From NCBI GenBank assembly GCA_044507625.1, contig JBIQJE010000004.1, forward strand, positions 248,001 through 312,000: 64,000 bases of DNA, read 5' to 3'. This DNA is from Hyphomicrobium_A sp044507625. GTDB taxonomy: Bacteria > Pseudomonadota > Alphaproteobacteria > Rhizobiales > Hyphomicrobiaceae. This document shows, in pieces, positions 16,705 to 25,518 of this stretch. How positions within the stretch are numbered: the first letter of the stretch is position 1; each line of letters begins with the position of its first letter. Under the pieces are notes generated by a model. That model had not been told where the DNA came from. It made no database searches and saw only the letters and a program-made list of their open reading frames with translations. Made by a program: the position numbers and the translations under genes.

Positions 16705-17535
16705 CGCGATCTCCTTTTCGAGGTTGTTCGATATGGTGGCGAGCCAAGTGCCCGCGAGATGAGGTCGTTCGTCGGTCGAAGCGATGCGGCTCTTGGAGCG
16801 CAGGGCGAAGTACAGTGCCGCTTACGGGCGGCGTCCGCCTACGGGCGCATTGGTTCTGCCGAGGCTTCAGCGGATGTACGCGATATAGGAAAGGCTGTGC
16901 CGGTGCAGTGGGATGAGGTGCACGAGGCCTTCGAATAAGGCTGTATCAGTTTTGGTCGTGCAGGCAAACCGCTACGGTGTGCTCATCGGCCATTTAGGGT
17001 ACGAAAATCAGCGTTCTAGATGCGAATTGACGATCAAAATGTCGCTCTGCGCGTCTGCGCCACGCCTCCAACGCCGGAGACGAAGGCGGCCCGGCATCGC
17101 TGGCGGTTGAAAAATCCCAAGCGAAACAAGGACATCCTTTTGCTCGGCAATGGACCGATCAGCTCGTGAAGGTCTCCAGCGCGGGGCTGAGTTTCGCGAA
17201 CGCAAGCAACGTATACGGAGAATGCGGCATTGCTGCGATGGGAGACGCGAGGTGACGTAACGCCGCGTTGTCCGCCGTTGCCCTTCCGCGCTGGAGCATC
17301 GCTGCGGCGTATGCAGGCGGGGTGCCGAAAGCGGCCGGACGAGCTGTCGCGCGTCAAGCAATTGTAATGAAAATGTAAGGCGCGAGACGGGCGCGGTTGC
17401 TCGTCGCTTGAATAATATGGCGCAGCGTGCGTGGCCTCGTGACGGCCTGCTGGCGCCGACGACACGTCCCGTGCGGCGCTCCGCAAAAAACACAACGATA
17501 ATCGGTCACGGCGGGAAACGTCGAAGGGGAAGTGC
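16705..17535. other. 831-base region without a convincing gene
   Basis: It lies between rpsU (minus) and the di-haem peroxidase gene (plus), so promoters for both are expected. Long open frames on the minus strand (17008-17493 and 17034-17732) are Arg/Ser-rich with shadow-like composition. A 49-codon plus-strand frame at 17020-17169 (starting MRIDDQNVALRV) has no ribosome-binding site; it could be a small gene or a remnant. No tRNA, repeat or clear promoter was recognised. Confidence 0.5.
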
Positions 17536-18732
17536 GTGCCTGACAGCATTAGGCGTCGCGGCAAGCTGGCGGATAGGAGCATCGTTGCCGTTGTCCCGGC
17601 CCTGGCGGTGCTGGCGGCATCGTGCCTGGTATCGAATGCGCCGACCGCCGCGGACCAAGCCGCATCGCTGAGCCCGATCGAGCAGCTTGGCGCGCGCCTC
17701 TTCGTCGATCCCAATCTTTCCCGCAACCGCACGCAGTCGTGCGCGACGTGCCATAGCCCCGATCACGCTTTCACCGATCCTCGCCCAACCTCAGCCGGGC
17801 GCGCGGTATCGGCGGGCGATGCCGAAGGCGCTCTCGGCGACCGCAACACGCCGACGCTGATGTACGCGAGCATGACACCGGCGTTCACCAGGCACCCCGA
17901 CGGCAAAGCCACGGGCGGACTGTTCTGGGATGGGCGCGCAGACACACTCGAAGAACAGGCCAAGGGTCCGCTGCTCAATCCGGTCGAGATGAACATGCCG
18001 GACAGCGCGGCCGTGGCGGCACGAATTACGGAGAACGCCGAATACGTCGAGAGCTTCCGGCAGCTCTTTGGGGAAGAGGTCTTCTCCGGTCCCGATAGCA
18101 CACTGCGTGCCGCAACCGAGGCGCTCGCGGCGTATCAGCGTACGCCCGAGTTCGCCCCTTTCGATTCCAAGTATGACCGGGTGATGCGCGGCGAAGAGAA
18201 ATTCACGGCGCAAGAAGAGTTCGGCCGCCAGGTGTTTCTCACCTGGAACTGTCAGCTCTGCCACCGTCCGCTGCGTACGGGCGGCAGTTTCCAGACCGAG
18301 CTGTTCACGAGCTTCGAGTATCACAACATCGGCTTGCCGGTGAACGCGTCAGCGCGTGGCGTGAGCGGCATGGGCGAGGGCTACGTGGATCGCGGCCTGG
18401 CCAACGCACACCCCGACAATCCGCAATGGTCGGGTCTCTTCAAGGTGGCGACCCTGCGGAACGTTGCCGTGACGGGTCCCTACATGCACAACGGTGTGTT
18501 CAAGGAGCTGAGAACCGCGATCGAGTTCTACAATAAATACACCAGCCGCAGTCCGGGAGCGCAGATCAATCGCGAGACCGGCGAGACGTGGGGCGACCCC
18601 GAGGTGCCGGAAAACATCTCGATGACACAACTCAAATCCGGCCTGGCATTGAATGATGCGCGGGTCGATGCGCTGGAAGCGTTTCTGAAGACGCTGACCG
18701 ATCGCCGCTACGAGCACCTGCTGGAAAAGTAG
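17536..18732 (+). CDS. Di-haem cytochrome c peroxidase family (MauG/CcpA-like)
   Basis: 398 residues from a GTG start seven bases after GAAGGGGA. The N-terminus is a signal peptide or signal anchor (hydrophobic 16-34). Two haem c sites are present: CATCH at 69-73 and CQLCH at 239-243, as in bacterial cytochrome c peroxidases and MauG-like enzymes. Conserved stretches FWDGRADTLEEQAKGPL and TGPYMHNGVF support the family. The enzyme acts in the periplasm, reducing H2O2 with electrons from a small cytochrome or oxidising a protein partner. A class I cytochrome c gene follows 124 bases downstream, a probable electron donor. The true substrate is not fixed by sequence. Confidence 0.88.
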   Translation: MPDSIRRRGKLADRSIVAVVPALAVLAASCLVSNAPTAADQAASLSPIEQLGARLFVDPNLSRNRTQSCATCHSPDHAFTDPRPTSAGRAVSAGDAEGALGDRNTPTLMYASMTPAFTRHPDGKATGGLFWDGRADTLEEQAKGPLLNPVEMNMPDSAAVAARITENAEYVESFRQLFGEEVFSGPDSTLRAATEALAAYQRTPEFAPFDSKYDRVMRGEEKFTAQEEFGRQVFLTWNCQLCHRPLRTGGSFQTELFTSFEYHNIGLPVNASARGVSGMGEGYVDRGLANAHPDNPQWSGLFKVATLRNVAVTGPYMHNGVFKELRTAIEFYNKYTSRSPGAQINRETGETWGDPEVPENISMTQLKSGLALNDARVDALEAFLKTLTDRRYEHLLEK

Positions 18733-18856
18733 TGGTTGGCTTCATCTGCACGGTGCGAGACCATCGGCCGTGCAGCCCGAACTGCATGGATGCAACTCAC
18801 CCCTTGAAGAAATTCCGCGCTCAAGACACGGCCCTAAAACATGGAGAGAGCTCAAG

Positions 18857-19219
18857 ATGCGTATGTTGATCATACTGGTGGCTACCAGCACGGTGATGGG
18901 AACCGGCGCCCTGGCACAGGACGTGGAAAGCGGAAAGGCCGTATTCAGGAAGTGCGCCGCATGCCATGACCATGAGAAGGGCATCAATAAGCTCGGCCCG
19001 ACGCTGAAAGGCGTGTTCGGCCGGAAGGCCGGCACTGTCGAAGGCTTCAAATATTCGCCCAAGATGCAGGAGTCGGGGATCGTCTGGGACGAAGCCAATC
19101 TCACCGAGTTTCTGCACGATCCGAAAAAGAAGGTACCGGGAACGCGGATGATTTTTCCGGGCATCAAAGACGATGCCGAGATCGAAAATCTGATTGCGTA
19201 CCTGAAGTCGGATCAATGA
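18857..19219 (+). CDS. Periplasmic class I cytochrome c (c2/c550-like)
   Basis: 120 residues. The start at 18857 gives a signal peptide of about 21 residues (ending GALAQ) and lies near GGAGAG. One haem c site CAACH is at 33-37; M98 in GTRMIFPG is the probable axial ligand. Size and the KGVFGRKAG motif fit small soluble cytochromes c of the c2/c550 type, which shuttle electrons in the periplasm. It follows the di-haem peroxidase gene on the same strand and probably serves as its electron partner. The gene end is followed by two strong inverted repeats. Confidence 0.88.
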   Translation: MRMLIILVATSTVMGTGALAQDVESGKAVFRKCAACHDHEKGINKLGPTLKGVFGRKAGTVEGFKYSPKMQESGIVWDEANLTEFLHDPKKKVPGTRMIFPGIKDDAEIENLIAYLKSDQ

Positions 19220-19227
19220 TCGCGACC

Positions 19228-19283
19228 TGGATGCTGCGGGAAGGCTTCGCGTTCCTGCAGCATCCATCGAGCGCGCGCTCGAT
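19228..19283. other. Two adjacent inverted repeats after the cytochrome genes
   Basis: A 15-bp stem with one G-U pair (19228-19242 with 19252-19266, loop GGCTTCGCG) begins nine bases after the cytochrome c stop. It is immediately followed by the 18-base perfect palindrome ATCGAGCGCGCGCTCGAT (19266-19283). There is no T run, so this is not a classic terminator; it may stabilise the mRNA end or terminate with Rho. Confidence 0.6.
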
Positions 19284-19402
19284 CCTGGAGGATGCGCGGG
19301 CTTATCGTTGGCCGGGCGTACTTTCTTTCGCCGGTGGGGCAAAAGCGTGTGGGGGGCGTCTGGCGTGCGCTATCATGGCCGTCCCGTAAGCGAAAGAGAC
19401 CC

Positions 19403-20401
19403 ATGCCAAACCATCGCGCGCCATTCCTCCTCGCCTGCCTCGCAGCAATTCTTGCGATCGTTGCCCCGCCGGCGACGGCAAGCGCCGAGGCTGTCGCCGG
19501 TACGGCGCAAAGCACTCTCGATCAGGCGACCGTCAGGAAGGTGATCGGCGGCATCGCCACCGAGTTGCGCGAGGGATATGTGTTTCCGGAGCGGGGCACG
19601 CAGGCAGCCGATGCGCTGGAGAAGGCCCTGGCGGCCGACGCCTACGCGGGCGCAAGCGATCCAGCCCAGCTCGCGCGTCAATTGACCGAGCAGCTCCAGG
19701 CGATCACCAACGACAGCCACATGCGGGTGATCTTTGGCTCGCCGTTCTCCAACCGGCCTCCTCCGGCCACGCCGCAGGATGCCGGCTTTCAGGTGAAGCG
19801 CTTAGACGGCAATATCGGATACCTTCACCTGGCGCGCTTTGCCCCGCCCGAGGTCTTCAATCCGGCGGCCGACGTCGCCATGCGCGATCTTGCGAACACC
19901 GCCGCGCTCATCATCGACATGCGGGACAACGGCGGCGGGCATCCGGGCTCTGTCGCATATCTCGTCAGTTTCTTTCTCGATCCGCAGGCGCGCGTGCACA
20001 TCAACGACCTCATATGGCGCAATCGGGGGACGTCGACGTTCAGGACGGAGTCGTTCTGGAGTTCGCCGACACCGGTGAGCTATTCCGGCAAGCCCATCTA
20101 CGTGCTGGTCGGCCCGAAGACCTATTCGGCGGGCGAAGAGTTTGCCTACGACCTTCAGGTGCTGGGGCGCGCGACCGTGGTCGGAGAAAAAACACGCGGA
20201 GGGGCGAACCCGGGAGGTCTCAACGATCTCGGGGCCGACCTGTTCGTCGTGGTGCCGAGCGGCCGGGCTGAAAACCCGATCACGCGCAGCAACTGGGGAG
20301 GTACCGGCGTGCGTCCTGACGTTGCGGCAGCGTCCGAGGTCGCTAAACAAACCGCCGTCGCTCTTGCGGAAGGCAAATCCGTCACTCAGGTGGCGCGGTA
20401 G
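19403..20401 (+). CDS. Secreted S41 family peptidase (IRBP/Tsp-like)
   Basis: 332 residues with a signal peptide of about 28 residues (start at 19403; the frame extends further upstream but without signal-peptide logic). The N-terminal helical region (about 40-110) resembles the IRBP-type S41 leader domain. The S41 core has IDMRDNGGGHPGS near 171-183, the catalytic serine S242 in TYSAGEEFAYD and GEKTRGGAN near 261-269. No PDZ domain is seen, unlike CtpA/Prc. Such enzymes cleave C-terminal or periplasmic protein substrates; the target here is unknown. It has no obvious operon partner. Confidence 0.85.
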   Translation: MPNHRAPFLLACLAAILAIVAPPATASAEAVAGTAQSTLDQATVRKVIGGIATELREGYVFPERGTQAADALEKALAADAYAGASDPAQLARQLTEQLQAITNDSHMRVIFGSPFSNRPPPATPQDAGFQVKRLDGNIGYLHLARFAPPEVFNPAADVAMRDLANTAALIIDMRDNGGGHPGSVAYLVSFFLDPQARVHINDLIWRNRGTSTFRTESFWSSPTPVSYSGKPIYVLVGPKTYSAGEEFAYDLQVLGRATVVGEKTRGGANPGGLNDLGADLFVVVPSGRAENPITRSNWGGTGVRPDVAAASEVAKQTAVALAEGKSVTQVAR

Positions 20402-20535
20402 GGCACGGACACGGCTCCTCAGGGCGGAAACTGCACGAATTGCTCAGCGTCTGCCCTGACCGCCGGAGGTATGACAGATGCGATATTTGCGGCTCTTTCC
20501 TTTGTCGCGAAAATTTCCCAAGCGGCGCGGCAGCG

Positions 20536-21165
20536 CTAGCTTTCCTTAGTCGCTTCGATCCACAGGAAGGCAGCGTCCTCGTTATCCTGCTTTTGGATTG
20601 CGGAGCTCCGAACATGCAGTTTGGCATCGGCTAGAAACCTCGAAGTCTCCGCTTTCCCGGTATGTCCGAAGAACATCGTGGTCCCCAGCCATTCGCCAGC
20701 CCACTCTCCCGCCGCCCCGCTTCCAAAGCTCGCGACGAACACACCACCTGGTCGAAGCCATGTCGCGATGTTGGAAATCAATGCCTCCTGCTGCCCCGCC
20801 GGCACGTGGGTGATCGCGTAGAATGCCCCGACCGCGTCGAAGTTATTGGCATCGAAAGTAACGCTGCACATATCCGCGTGGACAAATGTTGCCTTCGGGA
20901 CATTCACGCGCGCCCTGGCGATCTGCTGAGCTGACGCATCGATCCCCACGACAGCGTGTCCTAAAGCGGCGAGATCGCGCGCAACCGGAATGCCGGCTCC
21001 ACAGCCGAGATCGAGCACTCGGCTGCCAGCGGTTTGCAAATTCTCGATCAGGCGACCAAGCCATTCCCGGCGAACAACGGACTCGCCGAACCGCTCGAGG
21101 TAGACATCGGCAATTTCGTCGTACCCGGCAGCGACAAGCTGCTTAGGATCATCAATCATCGACAA
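20536..21165 (-). CDS. Class I SAM-dependent methyltransferase
   Basis: 209 residues. Motif I VLDLGCGAGIPVA at about 50-62 binds S-adenosylmethionine; VVGIDAS (motif II) is at about 72-78 and AVGAFYAITHVP in the motif IV region near 112. It belongs to the broad Methyltransf_11/25 group related to small-molecule methyltransferases. The substrate cannot be named. It ends convergently with the S41 peptidase, and the MFS transporter gene on the same strand lies 259 bases upstream. Confidence 0.85.
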   Translation of the reverse strand: MSMIDDPKQLVAAGYDEIADVYLERFGESVVRREWLGRLIENLQTAGSRVLDLGCGAGIPVARDLAALGHAVVGIDASAQQIARARVNVPKATFVHADMCSVTFDANNFDAVGAFYAITHVPAGQQEALISNIATWLRPGGVFVASFGSGAAGEWAGEWLGTTMFFGHTGKAETSRFLADAKLHVRSSAIQKQDNEDAAFLWIEATKES

Positions 21166-21424
21166 CGCTCTTCTTCAGCGGAGAGCCAATCACCGGGCTT
21201 GGCACCTCCAGCGAGCAGTGAGGTGATGCCCCGCATTTTGCAAAGTGTCGAAAGACGCGGCAAGCATCGGGAATTGCGCGGATGCCGGGGTTTCCGCATG
21301 AATGGCGTTTGCGCAGGGGCTACCGATGACGTGGCGGGGGCTGCGATATTTTGGTTCTGCGCGCCCTCCAGGCGGTACGCCGCTCAGCAACTCCGGTCGG
21401 CGCGGCTGCGGCCGGGCGCAATAT

Positions 21425-22912
21425 TCACCGATCGGCCGAGGCGAGCGGTGGCGCCACGTCTTCTAACGGCCTGCGTTCGGCGGCGATGGACCAGCGCCAG
21501 GCGATGCCCGCGGCAACGATCATGAGAAGGGCACCCAGCAGGTAGCCAGCGAACACGCTTGCGCGCGAGCCGGTGTCGATGAGGGTTCCCAGCAACCATG
21601 GCCCCAGCACGCCGCCGACACCGGTGCCGATCGCATAGAAGAAGGCGATGGCGAGGGCGCGCATTTCCAACGGAAACGTCTCGCTGACGGTGAGGTAAGC
21701 GGCGCTGGCGGCAGCGGAGGCGAAAAAGAAAATGATCATCCAGGCGATGGTGAGCTGGTCGGGCGTCACGGCGTCGATGGCAAAAAGATAACCGGTGATC
21801 GCGAGCAGCACGCCGGAGATCGCGTACGTGAAAGTCAGCATAATGCGGCGGCCAAGCGTGTCGAACAGGGGGCCGATGAGCACCGGGCCGAGGAAATTGC
21901 CGGCTGCGAACGGCAGCAGGTACCAGCCGATGTTCTGCGCCGGCACGTGATAGAAGTCGCCGAGGACCAGCGCGTAGGTGAAGAAGATGGCGTTGTAGAA
22001 AAACGCCTGCGCGACCATCAGGCTGAAGCCCACGGCGGTGCGCCGGCGTTGCGCGCCGAAGAGGTTGGCTGCCACCTCTCGCAGGGCTGTGTGCGTGCGC
22101 ATGTGCAGGCGCAGCTTCGGGAAAGGGCCGGAGGACAGGTGATGCCCGGCGGCTGCGATGCGGTGCTCGATCCCGGCGACGATGGCCTCGGCTTCCGCAG
22201 GACGCCCATGGGTGATCAGCCAGCGCGGACTCTCCGGTATCCAAAGCCGCAAGAAGAAGATGACGATGCTCAGGGTGCCGCCGAGAAGGAAGGCGAGGCG
22301 CCATCCCGTGTCGATATCAAACAGGCCGGGATGCAGGAGCACGATCGATCCGGCCGCGCCGACGGCGGCGCCGAGCCAGAAGCTTCCATTGATGACGAGA
22401 TCGGTCCAGCCGCGCACGCGCGCAGGGATCAGCTCCTGGATGGTCGAGTTGATCGCCGAGTATTCGCCGCCGATCCCCGCGCCGGTGATGAAGCGGAAGA
22501 GCATGAAGCTCCAGATGTTCCATGCGAATGCGGTGGCGATCGTAGCTGTCATATACACCGCAAGCGTGATGAAGAAGAGCTTCTTGCGTCCGTACCGGTC
22601 GGTGAGCCAGCCGAAAAACAGCGCGCCGAGTACGGCTCCGGTGAGGTAGGCGCTGCCCGCGAGGCCGATGTCGGCATTCGAGAACTGCAAGGTCGGGCTG
22701 TCCTTCAGCGCTCCGGAGACGGCGCCTGCGACCGTCACCTCGAGACCGTCGAGGATCCAGGTGATGCCGAGGGCGACGACCACGAGCATGTGAAAACGCG
22801 CCCACGGCAGCCGGTCGAGACGCGCCGGGATGTCGGTTTCGACAATCGGCTCGCTAGAAAATGCGTCCGCGATGGGGACGGGCCTCGGACTCTGAGCAAC
22901 ATTGATGGCCAC
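21425..22912 (-). CDS. MFS transporter, sugar/organic-acid porter type
   Basis: 495 residues from a GTG at 22912, preceded by AGAGG; no ATG lies in the N-terminal region. About 12 membrane segments are visible. Motif A GWLTDRYGRKK is near residue 101, GGEYSAINSTIQELIPARVRG near 145 and WIPESPRWL near 216, the pattern of the sugar porter and aromatic-acid/H+ symporter families. The substrate is unknown. An EcfG-type promoter lies 33-57 bases upstream on the same strand, placing it in the general stress response. The following 259 bases to the methyltransferase gene hold no gene. Confidence 0.88.
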   Translation of the reverse strand: MAINVAQSPRPVPIADAFSSEPIVETDIPARLDRLPWARFHMLVVVALGITWILDGLEVTVAGAVSGALKDSPTLQFSNADIGLAGSAYLTGAVLGALFFGWLTDRYGRKKLFFITLAVYMTATIATAFAWNIWSFMLFRFITGAGIGGEYSAINSTIQELIPARVRGWTDLVINGSFWLGAAVGAAGSIVLLHPGLFDIDTGWRLAFLLGGTLSIVIFFLRLWIPESPRWLITHGRPAEAEAIVAGIEHRIAAAGHHLSSGPFPKLRLHMRTHTALREVAANLFGAQRRRTAVGFSLMVAQAFFYNAIFFTYALVLGDFYHVPAQNIGWYLLPFAAGNFLGPVLIGPLFDTLGRRIMLTFTYAISGVLLAITGYLFAIDAVTPDQLTIAWMIIFFFASAAASAAYLTVSETFPLEMRALAIAFFYAIGTGVGGVLGPWLLGTLIDTGSRASVFAGYLLGALLMIVAAGIAWRWSIAAERRPLEDVAPPLASADR

Positions 22913-22944
22913 GGGGCGCCTCTTTCGCGAACCGCAGCATGGGT

Positions 22945-22969
22945 AACGTAATGGGGACGGGCGTGTTCC
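22945..22969 (-). promoter_or_regulatory. EcfG-type general stress promoter
   Basis: On the minus strand GGAAC (22965-22969) and CGTT (22945-22948) are 16 bases apart, matching GGAAC-N16/17-CGTT. The transcript would start near 22937, about 25 bases before the GTG of the MFS transporter. Confidence 0.65.
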
Positions 22970-23137
22970 TCGCGGGTGTCTGCGTGGCAAGCCGGCGGTG
23001 GTGCGGCGCACGGCATAACGATGCTGCGCGGGAGCTATCGCTTGATGCTTCCAACTCAATCAAGACCAGAAACCGAGTAGATGCTGCGGCGTCTTCATGG
23101 ATAAGAAGACGGCCACCCACCGTTCAGGAGGGCGAAC

Positions 23138-23959
23138 CTAAGACTGGCGCGGCTGAACAATATCCAAAGCCTCGAAGTCTGTGGCCAGCGGGCGCAAAAG
23201 ACCGAACTTGTCATGTAGCCCTATGATCTGTGCGCGATAGGTTTCCGCCAACACCCGCAGAGCCTTCACGACAGCGTCAGTCTCGCAGGGGCAATAGGAT
23301 GCCTTGAGAGCTGCGAGAACGGCGGGGCTTCCCCGCATATCGAACTTCGCCACGACTGCCGTTTCCGGGGTCCGGTCATGTAGCCAGTCGTCGGCATGCA
23401 TGATGTGCTGGCGCAGCTCATCCAGCAGTGACAGGGCATAGAACAGCTCACCGCGCAGCGCGCGCCGATAGGCTTCGTGCGCAGCCGCCAATCCTTTGCT
23501 GATCGAAAAATCCAGATCGTCCTCGGAAACCGTGAAAGGCAACACCGCGGAACGCTCTAGAAGGTTCGCGACCAACCCATGGGGATCATGCAAGGTTTTG
23601 ATCGGGAGACGATACCAAGGGGACGGTGCAAGCGCAGCGACATCGTAATAGAAAATGTCAATCTTCCCGAACGGCCGAAAATGCGAGACGCAATGCTGCG
23701 CGCCGGGAACCCATTCATTGAAGAGAAAGCCAGGCCATTGCTTCGGAACCTCCCGGCGCTGCTCGACATAGTGGCCATGACGCTCGGCCGCCACGACAAC
23801 CCGCAAATCGATATCCGAATACGCATCAGCGCTCCCGGCCGCGAGCGACCCTCCCAGAAATATCCCGACGACGTCCGGGTCAGCGGAGAAAAACTGCACG
23901 GCAGTTTCGAGAAGCTGGTCCCGAGCGGCGATCAGCGATCCTTCGTCCAAAATTCCCAA
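23138..23959 (-). CDS. Nucleotidyltransferase-domain protein
   Basis: 273 residues. The N-terminal part carries the polymerase-beta-type nucleotidyltransferase motif GGSLAAGSADAYSDIDL at about 36-52, with two metal-binding aspartates, followed by a helical C-terminal half that may bind a substrate. Related folds occur in aminoglycoside adenylyltransferases (ANT) and in toxin-antitoxin nucleotidyltransferases, but no class can be assigned. The start appears to be TTG (23959, or the TTG at 23950), with GAGG upstream, so the N-terminus is uncertain by a few residues. No partner antitoxin gene is adjacent. Confidence 0.75.
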   Translation of the reverse strand: MGILDEGSLIAARDQLLETAVQFFSADPDVVGIFLGGSLAAGSADAYSDIDLRVVVAAERHGHYVEQRREVPKQWPGFLFNEWVPGAQHCVSHFRPFGKIDIFYYDVAALAPSPWYRLPIKTLHDPHGLVANLLERSAVLPFTVSEDDLDFSISKGLAAAHEAYRRALRGELFYALSLLDELRQHIMHADDWLHDRTPETAVVAKFDMRGSPAVLAALKASYCPCETDAVVKALRVLAETYRAQIIGLHDKFGLLRPLATDFEALDIVQPRQS

Positions 23960-24128
23960 TCCTCAATCCAGGCTGCAGTGGGCGGGAACACGTCCTGGCG
24001 TTGGCCCGGCACGTCGAGGCCGCGGACGACGCAAATCTTTCTCAAAGCAGGAAAGGCGTCCTGTTGAGGGCGCTGGCAGCACCGGGGACGAACACGGCCG
24101 CAATCGACGCTCCGGCTTTATACCGAAA

Positions 24129-24218
24129 TGGCGGAAGGGGTGGGATTCGAACCCACGGTACGGTTGCCCGCACGGCGGTTTTCAAGACCGCTGCCTTAAA
24201 CCACTCGGCCACCCTTCC
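24129..24218 (-). tRNA. tRNA-Ser(TGA)
   Basis: A 90-base cloverleaf with acceptor stem GGAAGGG/CCCTTCC, encoded CCA end, a TTCGAATCCCA T-loop and a long variable arm typical of serine. The anticodon loop CTTGAAA is flanked by GCGGT/ACCGC; the anticodon TGA (24182-24184) reads UCN codons, chiefly UCA. Confidence 0.95.
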
Positions 24219-24375
24219 AGACCGCCGGACCCTATAGGCGCGGGCGCCCTGCCTCAAGCCGGTTCCCTCCTTTACCCATTCTCAAGCGCCCGTTGCCATT
24301 GTGAGAACGCGCGTGCGCTCTTGCGCCGCGCAGGGGGTGGGACAGGCGCCGCGCCGGGCGGCGAAGAGTGTGGGT

Positions 24376-25437
24376 ATGCGTACGGGGCCAAACATAGTTG
24401 CGGCCATTGCCAGCGTCTTGGATCACTTTCGCCGGCATGGATCGCGGCTAAACGGGGCCCAGCGCCCATTTCTGCTGGCCGCGCTGGGCGCGGCTGCAAC
24501 CGGAGGCTTGCTGCTGACGGCCTGCTCGGGCGGTGGCGGCGTCGATTCCGGTCTCGGCGTTACCGCGAGCCCCCGCGTCGTGCATTACGGTTCCATCCCC
24601 AAGGGCGGTGGCGTCTACAAGGTGGGGCGGCCGTATCAGGTTGCCGGCCGATGGTATCGTCCGCACGAGGACCCGCACTACGACCGCACGGGGATCGCTT
24701 CGTGGTACGGGACGCAATTCCATGGCCGCAAAACATCGAACGGCGAGATCTACGATATGAATGCGCTGACGGCGGGCCACCCGACCCTGCCGATGCCGTC
24801 GTACGCGTACGTCACCAACCTCCAGAACGGCCGCACCATCCTCGTGCGCATCAACGATCGCGGTCCCTATGCCAAGGATCGTCTGATCGATCTTTCCTAC
24901 CGCTCCGCCCATGTGCTCGGATTCCATCGGGCTGGTCTGGCACGCGTGCGGGTGCGCTATGCGGGGAGGGCGCCTCTCAACGGCGACGACAGCGCGGAGC
25001 GCCGCCATCTCGCCGCGCAGGGCTGGTTCGGCGGCGGGGCGATGGCCCGCGCCGATACGGGCGCCATCACGACGGCGTCGATCGGCGCGACGGTCAGGGC
25101 GGCGCAATCCTTGCCGTCGTGGTCGTTCGTGCAGCATCGCCGTAGCTCGAGCAAGGGGCAGCGCGCAGCGCTCGGGGCACCGCCGGCGGACGTCTATGTG
25201 CGTGTCGGGCCATTCGAGACCCGTTCGGAGGGCGAGCGCTTCATCCACATTGTCGGGCCTCCGGATGACGGTACGATCGAGGCCGCGGGCGAAGGCGCGG
25301 CACAACGCTTCGACGTGCGTTTCGGGCCATACGGCGATAGGGATGCCGCCACGGCCATGGCCCGCATCGCGGAGGCTGGTTTTGCGCCGCAAGCGAGCAC
25401 ACATGCAACCGTCGAAGGTGATACACCGCTATGGTGA
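24376..25437 (+). CDS. rlpA: RlpA-like septal lipoprotein (DPBB and SPOR domains)
   Basis: 353 residues from the ATG at 24376. A lipobox LTAC ends at C50, after an unusually long basic leader, so it should be lipid-anchored. The double-psi beta-barrel at about 105-195 shows GIASWYG and the conserved INDRGPY with its catalytic-type aspartate, as in lytic transglycosylase RlpA. The last 80 residues (about 270-350) form a SPOR domain that binds denuded septal glycan. In Pseudomonas, RlpA cleaves naked glycan at the septum. The D-Ala-D-Ala carboxypeptidase gene follows 81 bases downstream, a sensible cell-wall partner. The start is the least certain part. Confidence 0.9.
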   Translation: MRTGPNIVAAIASVLDHFRRHGSRLNGAQRPFLLAALGAAATGGLLLTACSGGGGVDSGLGVTASPRVVHYGSIPKGGGVYKVGRPYQVAGRWYRPHEDPHYDRTGIASWYGTQFHGRKTSNGEIYDMNALTAGHPTLPMPSYAYVTNLQNGRTILVRINDRGPYAKDRLIDLSYRSAHVLGFHRAGLARVRVRYAGRAPLNGDDSAERRHLAAQGWFGGGAMARADTGAITTASIGATVRAAQSLPSWSFVQHRRSSSKGQRAALGAPPADVYVRVGPFETRSEGERFIHIVGPPDDGTIEAAGEGAAQRFDVRFGPYGDRDAATAMARIAEAGFAPQASTHATVEGDTPLW

Positions 25438-25518
25438 ACCAGCGGCGTTGACAGGGGTGTTCCACAGACGGAATAGTCACGGTGCGTCGTTCCACGGCAA
25501 GAGGGGTCAACAGCACAA

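Noticed and set aside
17034..17732. Minus-strand frame of 232 codons overlapping the peroxidase start
   Set aside because: Ser/Arg-rich without domain; overlaps a certain gene and its promoter.
23138..23959. Nucleotidyltransferase as toxin of a toxin-antitoxin pair
   Set aside because: No small partner gene next to it and its size is larger than MNT-type proteins.
19403..24128. Possible genomic island from the S41 peptidase to the tRNA-Ser gene
   Set aside because: A tRNA flank is suggestive, but no integrase, direct repeat of the tRNA end or change in base composition was seen.
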